Shown here one piece after another: positions 1-12,539 of a stretch of 64,000 nucleotides of DNA; positions within the stretch are counted from its first letter, which is position 1, and each line of letters starts with the position of its first letter. Below the pieces are notes generated by a model. The model was not told the DNA's origin. It searched no databases and saw only the letters and a program-made list of their open reading frames with translations. Origin of the DNA: Haematococcus lacustris (taxonomy: Eukaryota > Chlorophyta > Chlorophyceae > Chlamydomonadales > Haematococcaceae). The stretch covers positions 5,939,827 to 6,003,826 of the forward strand of contig JASKMD010000031.1 of assembly GCA_030144725.1 (NCBI GenBank), in the 5' to 3' direction. A program made the position numbers and the translations under genes.

Positions 1-1384
<1,384 letters not shown>

Positions 1385-1585
1385 CGTGCCCTAGTAGAGG
1401 ACCGTCTAATCTACTAGTCTGGTGGCAAAGACATGGATGTGGCTTAGCACACGGCGCCCAGTGCCTTGCAACTGCGAAGCAGCAGCACCCAGTTCTGTTG
1501 CTCTAACCGCCAAGCCGTTGCTTTTCATGCTTGGTCATGTCCTTGGCTTCCCTCATAAACACCGACCCTACACCCGACCCTCGGA
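1385..1585. promoter_or_regulatory. Divergent promoter interval between SRP54 and the DUF3054 gene
   Basis: Only 201 bp separate the two predicted start codons, which point away from each other, so the promoters and 5' UTRs of both genes must lie here or overlap the coding regions. I see no clear TATA box. That both genes use this interval is inferred from layout only. Confidence 0.4.
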
Positions 1586-4500
1586 ATGGTGGCACTTAAT
1601 GCACGCTTACCGGGCCAGGCCCGGCCCACTATGCACGGTACCCTGCGACAGAGGACGTGCATATGCGCGGCGCAGCCATCGTCTGATACCTCTCGTCCAG
1701 CTGCTGCAGCGAGCAAGCTGCCCCCAAGACCAGTCAGGCCACCTGTGATGCTGGGCCCAGACGGACAGCCCTTGCAGGTGGGAGGGTGCAGTGCGTGCAC
1801 ACGGAAGGTCTCTCATGGATGCTGTATAGCAATAATTGGGCAAGGCACCCTGTCTCTCTGCAGGTGGTTCCCGTAGAGAAAGCTGGTCCAGAGGCTTGGG
1901 CTGGAGTGGCAGCAATCGACAGGGGTGCCGACAACTTCAACTATAGGTGTGCCCCATCATCCATGCTGCAGGCCAGCCTCAACAGCCTTCACCCAGCATC
2001 ATGGTCAGCATGTTCTCACCATGCATCCATGGTGCCCAGCCCTGTCATGTCTGTGACGCAGCAAGGCCCTGACATTGGCTGGGGGTGATGCCGTGGCGCT
2101 GCTGTTGTTCGCTGCGGCTGGCCGCATCAACCATGGAGGGGTGCTGGATTGGGAGACCGGCTTGACAGCCCTGCCCTTCCTGCTGGGTGCGTTACTTGGC
2201 AGCGAGCACAGCCGGGGGTTCAGGGGCGGCGCAGGATGCATTGAAAGAGCATATGCCCGGCAGCTAGCCATAAGCAGGAAGCAGTAGCAGTAGCGGCGAA
2301 CAGCATGTAAGTGTGAGCATGGCCACCGCCTGTCAGTGCCACAGTGCAAGCAGTGAGGGGCAGCCAAAGGCGACATGGAAGTAGCGGGCAGGTGCATGCG
2401 CTGCTGGCAGCATCTAGTGATCCCCTAACCATACCAGCCCTGTCTAGGGCTGACTACCTCACTGTCTCCTGGCAACCAGCTCTGTCAGCCTCCCAGCCCA
2501 GCCTGTTGCCAACCACCTACATCCCTCCCCAGCCAGCAAATGTCAGCTGTCACCCTGAGGTGTGCTGTGGGCCTGCGCCCTGAACCTGTGGCCAGGGTGC
2601 CAGCCGCACCTGCTATTGTTTGGGCTGATGCCTGGTGCTGTTTGCAGGCTGGTTTGCCACGGCACCCTTCCTTGGCGGCTTTGGCCCTGAAGCGCAGGGC
2701 AGCAAGGTGCCCGCTGCCACCCTGGTGGCCGCGAAATGCTGGGCTGTGGCCACCCCCCTGGGCCTGGCTCTGAGGGGGCTGTCGGTGAGTAGGCCCCCAG
2801 CTCAGCCCCCCCTCTGTCTGAGCCCGTGTCGGTGCATGAAGCAGAGGGCACCGCACGTACCTACCCCTGGCTGCTAATGCAGCAGACGCTGCGCTCACTT
2901 GGTGCTCCCAGTTGCGTCATGAGATACTCCAAATGTCCACATGCCCAGCCATGTAGAGCAACATCCTCATGCTCAGATCTTCACACCTCCTGCCTGCACC
3001 ACCATTGCACCTCGTTTGCGCCAGAAGAGGCATGGCATGAGAGGTGGTTGGCTGGACTGCTGTAGGCCTCCTTGAGTGCTGTGTGCTGGGGCAGCGTGCT
3101 GTCCACCCGCCCTGCCTGCTGATGCCTCACTTCACCCACATGGCAGTGTAAAGTGGTGGTGAAGGGGTAGATTTGCTTAGTGGTGTACAAGGTGGTGTAC
3201 CAGCAGTCAGCCTGGTATAGTTGTATGCTAGCTCAGTGCTCTAAACCAACAAGGACAGCATGTAGCTGCTGTGTGAAATTGCATGTCGGGGTGGTGCAGA
3301 AAGGCTATGTGCCGCCTACTCCCTTCATCATCGTCAGCTTTGTGGCCACAGCGGTGCTGCTGCTGGGCTGGCGAGCAGCTGCGGCTGCCACCACCAAAGA
3401 GGTGAGCACCTGGTGGCGGTGTGGCGGTGCTCAGGGTGTCATGATTGTTAATTGGGAAAGAGGAATGTTGGCGTGTGAGGGGTGTTGGCTGTGAGTGGCA
3501 TTGACAGCGACGGCACTGACAGTGGCAGCATGCTCAGTGTGCAGAAACAGCAGCAGGAGCAGGGGTGGCCTGCTTGAGGTATCACAGGGGGAGGGATGGG
3601 GCCGAGGCAGGAGGGGTGGGGCAGGAGGGCAGGAGGGGAAGAGTGGGTCGGGGTGCTCTTGGACATGCAGCCTGGCAGGCGCTGCTGCTCTGATCCTCTG
3701 GGCTGCTGCCCTCCTGCTTATTGTGCTGCTGGCTCTGCTGCCGCTGCTGCTGCTGGTCTGGCTCCAGGCGCTTGTTGCACCTATGATGTTGCAGCAGCAG
3801 GCACCTAGCATAGAGGGTGGAAAGCAGTGGAGTATGTTGCAGGGCTGCAATGTCAGGCTGTCAGGGGGCCGCAGCAGCTATACTACCTTCAAGCACATCT
3901 GTGTTGCAGTTGTCACCGGTGCAGCTAGTGATGTTGACACTGGCGCAGCAGCCCCACAAGAGCAACAGCTCATGGCTAGTACGGGCCAGGGGGGAGACTG
4001 ACATCATCATGCCACAAACACTCAGTACAATCATGATGATGCAAGTCTCCACTGTGGGTTGCATTAGCCATGATCTGTTGCTCTTGCAACTCTGGCTACA
4101 GTGTTGAGTCGCTGCAGGGCTCTTTGAGCCCTTCTTGTAGTTAGGCTCACTCTCATGCATCCACAAACTAGGCGGCATCTAGAGACTCTCACATCCTTAC
4201 AGTGACCAGGGACTCTCAGGCCAACAAAACTTATTCAACAAGGAACAACATGTTTGCCTGTGGGTGATCTCACTCAGCTACTACAAACAAGTTGTAGCAT
4301 CCTCGGTCGCACCCTTAATGATTACAACCCCCACATCGATGGCACGTCCGTGGGCAAACCCCACACCACTGGGCACCTCATCAAATGCGACAGCTTGAAG
4401 CGTGACCAGCCCGTTGCACTAGTAAACACTAGTGAACCAGCTAGGCGCCATTGCTCTAGGGCTCGGGTAGTGATGGAGCTCCACGAGGAAGCTCCACTAT

Positions 4501-5270
4501 GGCTACGAGGTTGTTTTCGCTGATGCGCGGCGATACCTGCAAGCACATAGGGCCACGACACATGCTTAATGTGCGGTGGGTGCGGAGGGCGGATGTGGGC
4601 TATGTGCGGGGCAACAATGCGCACGGTGTGTTGGGCAAGGGCAAAGTGAGGGGCTATGTGCGGGGCAACAAGGGCAAAATGCGGGGCTATGTGCAGGGCA
4701 ACAAGGGCGGGGCGTACCTTAAAGAGGCAAAGGGGCCTGGCCAAGGGCCCTGGCAAGAGATGCAGTATTACTGAATGCTCATGCTTCACAGCCATGCTCT
4801 CTCATGCTCTCTCATACTTCACAGCTAGCTGGGGGGGGAAAGGGAAGGGTCAGGGGGGGGGGGTCATGAGGGGTCAGGGCGAGTGTGGGGGGGCCAGGGG
4901 TTCAGCCCTTGGCCACAGACCTTTGGTGTCGGCAGCTGGGGTCAACAGGGGGGAGGGCAGCACCACCATGTCCACCAGCCGCTGCCCGGGCTTTGGCTTC
5001 ACACCAGGGACTCCCAGCCCAGCTGGGTAGCTGCCGTGAATGGCACACGAGGGGCTTATGAGTGACAGTGATGTAGTAGTGCAGAGGTTTGCATCCTGGT
5101 GCGCGTTGGCTGCCCTAGCATCTGAGCAAAACAGTGTCATCATGCTGCACCCATGCACCATGCAGGACCCGTCACAGTCCCCCGTGGTTAGTGCGGCCTC
5201 CCGGAAGAACAAGCAAGGCAACCCCCTGGAGTTCCTGTCGCTACTGAAGAGCTTGACGACACGATGGTAG
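1586..5270 (+). CDS. DUF3054 family membrane protein, probably plastid
   Basis: Function unknown. The family is found in cyanobacteria, other bacteria and plant plastids. Six exons keep phase: 1586-1777, 1864-1946, 2062-2186, 2648-2784, 3300-3401 and 5166-5270, giving about 247 residues. Exon 1 encodes a basic, Ser/Ala-rich leader consistent with plastid import. Four hydrophobic segments follow in family order: around GGDAVALLLFAAAGR, PFLLGWFATAPFLGG (spliced across exons 3 and 4), CWAVATPLGLALRG and FIIVSFVATAVLLLGWR. The last exon supplies a short tail ending SLLKSLTTRW, which resembles my recollection of plant homologues. The last intron is about 1.76 kb and carries a dispersed repeat and a short tandem repeat. 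The start codon is the first ATG of an open exon and could lie upstream. Confidence 0.85.
4211..4372 (+). repeat. Dispersed repeat family A, copy 1
   Basis: This intronic stretch runs from an AACAAAACTTATTCAAC motif through a CATCCTCGGTCGCACCCTT motif. It recurs at 18690-18815 (+) and 56050-56205 (-) with scattered substitutions. It has no coding potential I recognise and is probably a non-autonomous mobile sequence. Confidence 0.6.
4590..4725 (+). repeat. Imperfect tandem repeat in the DUF3054 last intron
   Basis: Units of roughly 27-30 bases are built on GGCTATGTGCGGGGCAACAA, repeated about four times with drift. It lies between exons 5 and 6 of the DUF3054 gene. Confidence 0.6.
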
Positions 5271-6012
5271 CTGAGACATTTTGAGCGCCCTGCGTTTGTC
5301 GGCTCGTACATGGGCTTGAAAATGCTCCGCGACTATTCGCGAAAAGGCGCGACGCGTGGGGTTGGTAGCGAGGAGCATCGATGGCCATGCTAGCCTAGCA
5401 TACAAGGACACACAGACCACATATGCCTACGATTGTCATCCCGCACCAGATCATACCCACCATTGAACAATTGACCCGGGCATGACTGGACGGTGTACTG
5501 CCAGATGATGATGTGGCTTACACCGCTTAAGCCGTCAGCCGTTAGCCGTCAGCCGTGTACTGCCAGAGACACACAACTTACCTTTGTCATCATACAGCGA
5601 TTCTGCAATGAGCGGCTTGTGCTGCCCGCTACCCTGTTCCTGGCTACCGGCAGCTTGACTTGCCGTGCAAGGGTGCAGGGCATGCAGTTAACAGCGACAC
5701 CACAGCCGCAAGTCTAGCGCGGCTGATGACAAACCGGCGGATGCGGCTAGTATCAGCAATCGCTGCAACGATAGCCATGCGACACAATCTTCGAGCGTTG
5801 GTGTTGGGCGAAATGGTCGGAGGTGTGATGAGGTTCCTAGGCCTGAGCGCTCTTGCCACCGCGAGCTGCAGGTAATGCAAGCAAGTGACGCACTCACCAG
5901 TTGCTGTCCAAAGCAAATTGCTGTCCAATGCACTGGACGTGCCGGGTATAGTTCTCACACACCAAAACACTGGACTGAGCCCTGCCCTGTGAGGCACGAT
6001 GCCGCTCCCGCC
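5271..6012. other. Convergent intergenic region, no gene seen
   Basis: This lies between the stop of the DUF3054 gene (+) and the stop of the next gene (-), so it should hold both 3' UTRs. There are short open frames on both strands, but none has recognisable motifs or consistent splice signals. Confidence 0.5.
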
Positions 6013-9000
6013 CTACTCGCGCTTTGGCGGCGCTTTGCGGTCGCCCAATAGTGCGCGGATCGACTCTTTACTGCTGCCCGCCGTACTGCTGCCGCCCGCC
6101 TCCACTTCCCTCCGAATCTCTTCCTCGAACTCCTCCAAGTCGAAATCATCGGGGAGGTACGGCAGACCAGAGTCGGGGTCGGTGAACAAGACCTACCAGC
6201 AGCAGGGCATAGCCAGCATCGCAGCTGCCAAACAGTTCTGTGCTAATATCCCTCCACCACGGCGTCTGAACCAGCTTTCCTCTCACTCCTACTTACTCAC
6301 CCCCCACACTCATCTCACGACTGTCTCATCCAGCCTATTTGCCCCCCCATAGCCTGAACCTCTCCTCCTCCTCCTCCTCCTCCCCTCCTCCGTTTTACAG
6401 CTCCTCCCCTGCTGCCCTCCCACCGCCTCTCCTTCTAGTCGTCTGTGCCCACCTGGTCGAACATCTGGCGCTGGAGGGGCGTGGGGTCCTCCAGGTCGAC
6501 CTCGAATCGGTCCAGCTTGGGATCAGGCCGCCTGGCAGCATACACCAGTGAGCAAGCAACTCATAACATTGTCTGGAAGCAAGGACATGATGGATGGTGG
6601 GTTTCCCGGTGATGAAGCCTTGGACCGGCTCAGAGACATCTTACAGACGTACCCAGTGTTGCTCAGAACCTCATTGTGAACTGCCATTGGTTGCAGTTAC
6701 CATAAGCCAGAGCAGGGTGGGGGGACAGGTCACAGCCAGGTAGCACCCGTGAACAACTCGTAAGATTGAGGGCAAGCAACTCATCAAGACAGGGGGGTGG
6801 GGGGGCTAGGTCACCACCCAGGGGGGTGGGGGGCAAGGTCATAGCCAGGCAGGGCTGGGCTAGCCTGGCAGTCATGCCATGCTTGGGAAGGTGGGCAGGG
6901 GGTGCTGGTGTTGAGGTGAGGGGGTCACCTCTTGCGCGATTGGAACAGGTCCATGAACACGTTGCTGGACTCCTCCCCCTTCACGGTGTAACCCTCCACC
7001 AGCTCCCCTGGGGGGATGAACTGCAGGCAGCAGGGGGCAGGCAGAGGACAGGGAAGGCTGGAGCCACATAGAGCCACAGGGTACAGCCTAGGGGGCAGGC
7101 AGAGTGCAGGTGGAGGTGGACGCGCAGCTCCATCGCCAGATGCCGGCCAGTGGCCTCCTGGAGGGCTGCATGCAGTGGCCAGGCTGCAGGGGGCTGCAGG
7201 GGGCTGCAGGGGGCTGCAGGGGGCTGCAGGGGGCTGCAGGGGGCTGCAGGGGGCTGCAGGGGGCTGCAGGGGGCTGGAGGTGGAGCTTTACCGCCAGGGG
7301 CTGGGGTGCAAGCAAGTGCAGGCCAGGCAGCACCTCTTGCCGTGTGGGCTCCAAGGGCTGACCCCTGACTGCCACAGCCTGGGGCGTGTCCTCACTGCAG
7401 CACCCCACCCCCTCTCACCCCTCCCCACCCCACCCCCTCTCACCCCTCCCCACCCCACCCCCTCTCACCCCTCCCCACCCCACCCCCTCTCACCCCTCCC
7501 CACCCCACCCTCGCGCAGGGTCCTACCTGACCTGCCCACCAGAGCATGTCCAGCTCCGCCCTCTGCCGGCCCCCATGCACTGTCTCCCCCCAGCCCTCAC
7601 CTTGCCGTTCTCATCAATGTACCCGGTGCCCGGGGGCAGTGGCACCTGGCGGCCGTCAGTGAAGGCCACCACGTTGACCTCCCTGTCCAGCTTTACTCCG
7701 GCCAGCTCGCTGATCTTGAACGACTGCAGGTCCGACACATTGCCCACCTGCAGCGAGCCAACAGCCACCGCTGGCGCCTCAATGCTCGCATGGCGTGGAT
7801 GCAAATGCGGCTCTGCTTCTGCACACCCTAACCCCCCACACACAATCCTGCACACCCTAACCCTAACCATAACCATAACTCCTAACCTGCGGAGTTGCTC
7901 GTGCACAGCGTCCTGCCCAGCCTGCTCAAGGTCATCTTGCCCTGTCGCTGTTCGTGCCTCCTTGATGCTAAGTTGCTCTTGGGCCAGATCGATGGGCTGC
8001 TGGCCCCCCCCCCCCCCTTCACAGCTGACTGACCCCACCCCACCTTAGGGGTTAGGGCTGGCACCCAGGAAGCTCAGGGAGCGGCCACACAGCCAAGCAC
8101 CCGCCTGCCCCTGGCCTGCCTAGTGCCCTGCCGCTGTGGTGAGGTGATGCAGGGCTGATACAAGCCATGTGCAAACACTTCCCACAGCAGGACTAGAACC
8201 CTGGAGCATGGAGGACATGTGCAGGGCACGCCAGTTACGTTAGACAGGGCCTGGATTTGAACCCAGGGGCAGGTAAGCAGGCTGACCAGGCAGTGGCCTT
8301 GGCCCTTACAGGTACACCCCTCACCCCCACTACCCACTTTGACCCCCTGCCCCCTCCCCAACCTCAGCCACCCCTCTCTCAACCAACCCCTGGACCCCAC
8401 CCCTCACATTCACGCCCCAACCGCCACCCCCCTCAAACACCTAACCAACCCTCCCCTAACCCACTGGGGTGATCTTGCGCTGCCGGTCCTCATCCGTGTA
8501 GAAGTTGAACAGGTTGCCCTGCGTGTCCATCTGCACCATGCGGCCAGGCAGACCAGGCAGGCTGCTGGGCTGCTGCTGTCGCCCCTCACCATCACCACCA
8601 CCACCACCAGGGGCTCAGCTGGGCTTGTCCCAGGTGCATGGCAGGGTTTGGGAAGAGGTTGGCTCTGTCTGTGCATGGCCTCAGGCCTAGGTACACACCC
8701 ACATACACCCACATACACCCTCACCCACCCACCCACCCACCCACCCACCCACAGGGCTGGGCAAGCCAAGCAGTCAGGGCCAGCGCAGTGCACATGAGCC
8801 TGACTGGCCTCAGGGGAGTTGTGCAGCAGGAGACAGCGCCCCGGCCCAGTGGCAGAGCCAGAGCAGCAGGGGGAGGCATGAGGTGTTGGTTCACACTGCT
8901 GCACCTTAGCCTGGCATGGCAGTGGGCAGCAAGGGAGGCAGCAGGGGGGGGCAGCAGGAGGTGTCGGGGATGGGGCCGGGCTGGGGCTCACCGTGTACAG

Positions 9001-11052
9001 GCCCACGTCACGGTCCCCGCTGTCGTAGTATAGGTCGCCAATCTGCAGCCAGGGGCAGAGGGGCCCAGCTGGGTTCCTTTCAGGCGGCTGGGCCCACTGC
9101 TAGCACCATACATGGCCCCTCCCCCTCCCCCTCCCCCTCCCCCTCCCCCTCCCCCTCCCCCTCCCCCTCCCCCTCCCCCTCCCCCTCCCCCTCCCCCTCC
9201 CCCTCCCCCCTCCCCCTCCCCCTCCCCCTCCCCCTCCCCCCACCACACAGGGCTGCTGCTCACCTCATCCACCATGAACAGCCTGCCCTGCTGGTCCTCC
9301 GCTGCCGCCACCCAGTTGCCCCCGGGCGTCCTGAAGTACACAAACTGGTCCTCTGACAGGTCCGTGAAGCCCAGCAGCTTGAAGGGCACGTTCGGCTTGT
9401 CCGCGAACTGGATGGGGCCAGTCTCTGCGGCGTGTGCAAGCCGGCGGGTGGCCCAGTGGATGTGCAGGCAGGCAGGCAGCAGGGCTGAATGGCAGCGACA
9501 AGCAGGGAGGCAGGTAGGGAGGGAGGGAGAGGGAGGACCTGGCACAGTCAGAGGGGGGTCGGGTTGAAGTCAGCAGGCAGTGGGGAGGCAGGCCCAAGCC
9601 CAGGCTCAGGCTGTGACTGCTGCAGTCCCAAGTTCAGCAAAAACCCCAGGAGCAAACACGTAGGGGCTTGAAGGGCCTGGAGGGCACGCAAATCTGCCAC
9701 GGTGGTGCACACTGACAGCTGCAGCCTCAACCCTAGGCACTGCCAAAGCACGACAGGCATACACCCTGGCCCAGGCTGGGTGGCCCTGATGAAGGTGCCA
9801 TGGAGCTTGCTTGCCCATGCCGTGAAGGGACCCAGGCTATGGCCCAGGCTCACTGTAGCGGGTCACCTGCCCTGGCAAAGATGTTTGCTCATGAGGGCCC
9901 TAGTTCAAGCAGGTTGTGCGGCCAGTGCATGACTGTTGTCAGTCTCAACCACTCAGCCGGCACATCTGTCAGGGTGCAGAGGAGGCACGGCCTGGTCCCC
10001 CTTGCTGGTTGCTGTGCCACCCCTGCTGCTGCCAGGTGCGACTCCTCACGCCGGACACAGCCCATCCCTGCTCTGCTGCCCTCGCCAGCTGCTAGGGGTG
10101 GTGTGCTGGAAAGGGGCTGCTGGTGTTTTACGAGGAGCCCTGGGGGTGTGTTTGGCAGCTCCAGCAAAATGCCTTCATACAGCAGCCCTGGACTGTTGCT
10201 GCTGTTGCCAGTGCTGACAACAGTGCTGCCGCTGGTACTGTTGCTGCCAGTGCCACTGCTTGGCAGCATAGCAGGGGGCACTGGGGCAGGGTAAGTTGTG
10301 TATCCCCCCGTAAAGCCCCCATGGTCATCGCCATGCGCCCTCACTGTTGTTGAGCAGCCAGAGTCCAGCGCTGCCAGCAAGCATGGTCAGGGCAATGTTG
10401 CGGCGGGAGCTGAAGGGTGCCTCCCACAATGCCTGCAGACAGGCAGGCAGGGACAGGAAGGCACATGGTGACCAGATCTAGCGACACCTTGCTGCATTGC
10501 GATGCATGCGGCTATGAGCAGCAGGCGTAGATTGTTTGTTTACTGTGCTGAGCAGTGCAGCGTGTGTCGCATCAGGCCACACACCACTGGCTTCTTTGGG
10601 GGCACTCGGGGAGGTGGAAGCCCGCCCCTGTTGTCGGAAGGGGCCACCAGGGGGCCGGCTGCTCTATACTTTGGCTCCCAGTCCAAGTCTTGGTTGGAAG
10701 CTTTGCTGCATGGGGAGGAGCAGGGTGAAGCATACCGAAGCTGAGGCACAGCAGCTGAGCGAAACATCAGAGGAACATGGCAGGCAAACCTAGAAGCTCT
10801 TTCGTGTACCTTCGTGTACAGCGCGCGACACGCTCGAGGGTGCCACGATGAGAGCAGCTTGCGGGGCCCGGTGGGGTCCACCGGGGTAGTACATGCTCCA
10901 TCGCTGCAAGTGAGTGCGCCATTTTGACAGTCGTCCAAGCCTGTGGTAGGCGCCTGCAGACGTTCAAGCATGTGCCGCCGGTCAACCTCCACAACCGACA
11001 ATGTTTCCTGATTTTCAGGTTCTTGCTTCTGACGATCGTAAAAGCACGACAT
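6013..11052 (-). CDS. Unrecognised protein with a twin-arginine thylakoid-type segment
   Basis: I do not recognise the family. Nine exons join in phase: 10810-11052, 10345-10432, 9264-9424, 8992-9042, 8465-8530, 7601-7747, 6929-7020, 6453-6531 and 6013-6192 (about 368 residues). Exon 2 encodes SSRRNIALTMLAGSAGLWLL, an Arg-Arg followed by a hydrophobic core, as in Tat or thylakoid-lumen targeting or a single membrane anchor. The mature part has aromatic, beta-rich stretches (FKLLGFTDLS, YFRTPGGNW, IGDLYYDSGDRD, VPLPPGTGYIDENGK) and then an acidic tail (LPDDFDLEEFEEE) ending in PPKRE. The split codon between exons 2 and 3 reads LLNN-K-TGPIQFADKP, which strongly supports that junction. Exon 1 and the start are the weakest part, because the donor there is GTACAC. 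The introns hold several minisatellites. A soluble or anchored plastid protein is likely. Confidence 0.72.
7189..7276 (+). repeat. GGGCTGCAGG minisatellite
   Basis: About eight to nine near-perfect copies of a 10-base unit, GGGCTGCAGG. They lie in an intron of the twin-arginine protein gene, between exons 6 and 7. Confidence 0.9.
7403..7510 (+). repeat. C-rich tandem repeat
   Basis: About four copies of a roughly 25-base, almost pure pyrimidine unit containing CACCCCACCCCCTCTCACCC, in the same intron as the GGGCTGCAGG array. Confidence 0.9.
7846..7890 (+). repeat. Short interstitial telomere-like tract
   Basis: CACCCTAACCCTAACC is followed by degenerate CATAACC units. It resembles CCCTAAA-type telomere repeats but has only two to five imperfect copies. 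It is intronic. Confidence 0.4.
9116..9240 (+). repeat. (CCCCTC)n homopyrimidine tract
   Basis: About 20 copies of a CCCCTC hexamer with one phase slip. On the transcribed gene's sense strand (minus) this reads GAGGGG repeats, ending about 24 bases downstream of the exon 3 donor of the twin-arginine protein gene. It could form G-quadruplexes or triplex DNA. Confidence 0.9.
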
Positions 11053-11099
11053 ATCCGCTGCTACTTGCGATGCACATGACTCTTGTGACTCTTATGGCT

Positions 11100-11300
11100 G
11101 AGGTTTGGGCTGGATCGGTTGGGCTGGATCGGTTTGGGCTGGATCGGCTGGATTTTTCCGGCCCATGCGCTGGGCGTCGGCGCGTAGTGGAGCCTGCGGC
11201 AAGGCTGGGCAAGGTACTGGGTGTACCGTGGTGAGGTCTGGAGGGCGCTCCGAGCTGGTCGGGAGGTTTGGGCTGGGTCGGTTGGGAGGTGGATGGGGCA
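11100..11300 (+). repeat. Degenerate repeat of TGGGCTGGATCGGTT units
   Basis: Two or three close copies of a GGGCTGGATCGGTTTGGG-like unit at 11106-11150, with related words GGTTTGGGCTGGGTCGGTTG near 11265. No coding signal. Confidence 0.5.
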
Positions 11301-11581
11301 CAGGCAAAGATGCGATGGTCCTTTTCAGTGCAGGTCCAATAATCCTAATATGTTTGTAGCCAGAAGTGCCCGAAGTGAATGAAGCCCGAAGTGCGTGAAG
11401 CCCGAAGTGCGTGAAAACTCAACAACGTCAACTATGTCGGATCTACGTCTTGCCGCTGACACAGGTCGGCGAAGACACCGTCAGCGTCAGTGCATGAGCA
11501 CAAGCACCAGCGTCAGTGCATGAGCAGGTGCTGCGTCAGTGCACCAGCAACAGGTTGCAGCAGGCTGAGTGTGCAGGAGAT

Positions 11582-11583
<2 letters not shown>

Positions 11584-11639
<56 letters not shown>

Positions 11640-12130
11640 CTGCAGGTGTGCTCCAGTGGATGAGCAGCAGCAGCAGCAGCAGCAGCAGCAGGCTGCAAGA
11701 GTGCTCCAGTGGATGAGCAGCAGCAGCAGCAGCAGCAGGCTGCAGGTGTGGTGCAGTGGATGAGCAGCAGCAGCAGCAGCAGCAGCAGCAGGCTGCAGGT
11801 GTGGTCAAGTGGATGAGCAGCAGCAGCAGCAGCAGCAGGCTGCAGGTGTGCTCCAATGGATGAGCAGCAGCAGCAGCAGCAGGCTGCAGGTGTGCTCCAG
11901 TGGATGAGCAGAAGCAGCAGCAGCAGCAGGCTGCAGGTGTGGTCAAGTGGATGAGCAGCAGCAGCAGGAGCAGGCTGCAGGTGTGGTGCAGTGGATGAGC
12001 AGCAGCAGCAGCAGGCTGCAGGTGTGGTGCAGTGGATGAGCAGCAGCAGCAGCAGGCTGCAGGTGTGCTGCTGTGGATCAGCAGGAGCAGCAGCAGGCTG
12101 CCGGTGTGGTGCAGGGGATGAGCAGCAACA
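11584..12130 (+). repeat. Compound CAG minisatellite
   Basis: Higher-order array of about a dozen units. Each unit is a variable CAG run (about 4 to 19 triplets) plus a spacer GGCTGCAGGTGTGCTCCAGTG followed by GATGAG; spacer variants use GTGGTCAAGTG or GTGGTGCAGTG. All six frames are open to some degree, but I see no gene. CAG length differs from unit to unit while the spacer is conserved. Confidence 0.9.
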
Positions 12131-12139
12131 GCAGCAGTA

Positions 12140-12400
12140 GGTCAGCGGGCGATGATTCGTAGTCCTTCCGCATTTGATTTAGAATGCCTGTAGCATCAAG
12201 TGCGTCGAGGTTCTCCAGGTCCCACATACCCTCCGGGTACTTGGCGCACAGGGCCCTAATCTTCTTGTATTGGGTGGCGTAGCACGCCAGTGTGGATGCT
12301 GAGAGTTGACCGCCGGATGCGGCGATGACATCGCGGCGCACGCCATCAGCCAGGCTGTCATCTCCAGCCTCGGCAGGCCTCGTTGGCATCCAACTGTGCG
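12140..12400 (-). pseudogene. Unrecognised open-frame fragment beside TnpB-like relic
   Basis: A minus-strand frame encodes an ordinary-looking helical stretch (STLACYATQYKKIRALC, then MWDLENLDALDATGILNQM) before running into the CAG array. The segment could be an N-terminal SAM-like domain of a mobile-element recombinase, but no catalytic residues are present. Treat the family as unknown. It is probably a relic because no start, splice sites or continuation are evident. Confidence 0.3.
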
Positions 12401-12539
12401 GCAGTCAACTGTACATCTACAGTACAGCCCAAGCAACAACAAGCGCGCGAGAACTGGGGCTTTGCCGTCGCTTTAACGTTCGCGAAAATAGGTTTGGCTG
12501 CCCTGCACTCATGTGCGCAACTCATGTGCGCCCAACCGT

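Noticed and set aside
7190..7280. CRISPR-like regular repeats
   Set aside because: Direct tandem minisatellites without unique spacers, and the DNA is eukaryotic nuclear sequence.
8190..8290. tRNA-like T-arm sequences (GGGTTCAAATCC on the minus strand; also near 62550)
   Set aside because: Only a T-arm-like piece is present. The stem pairs poorly with an eight-base loop, and no acceptor, D or anticodon arms could be folded around it. It could be a tRNA-derived repeat but is not a tRNA gene.
8916..9567. Open frames with Pro-Ser or Gly repeats over the (CCCCTC)n tract
   Set aside because: Translation of an intronic simple repeat, inconsistent with the exon phases of the twin-arginine protein gene on either side.
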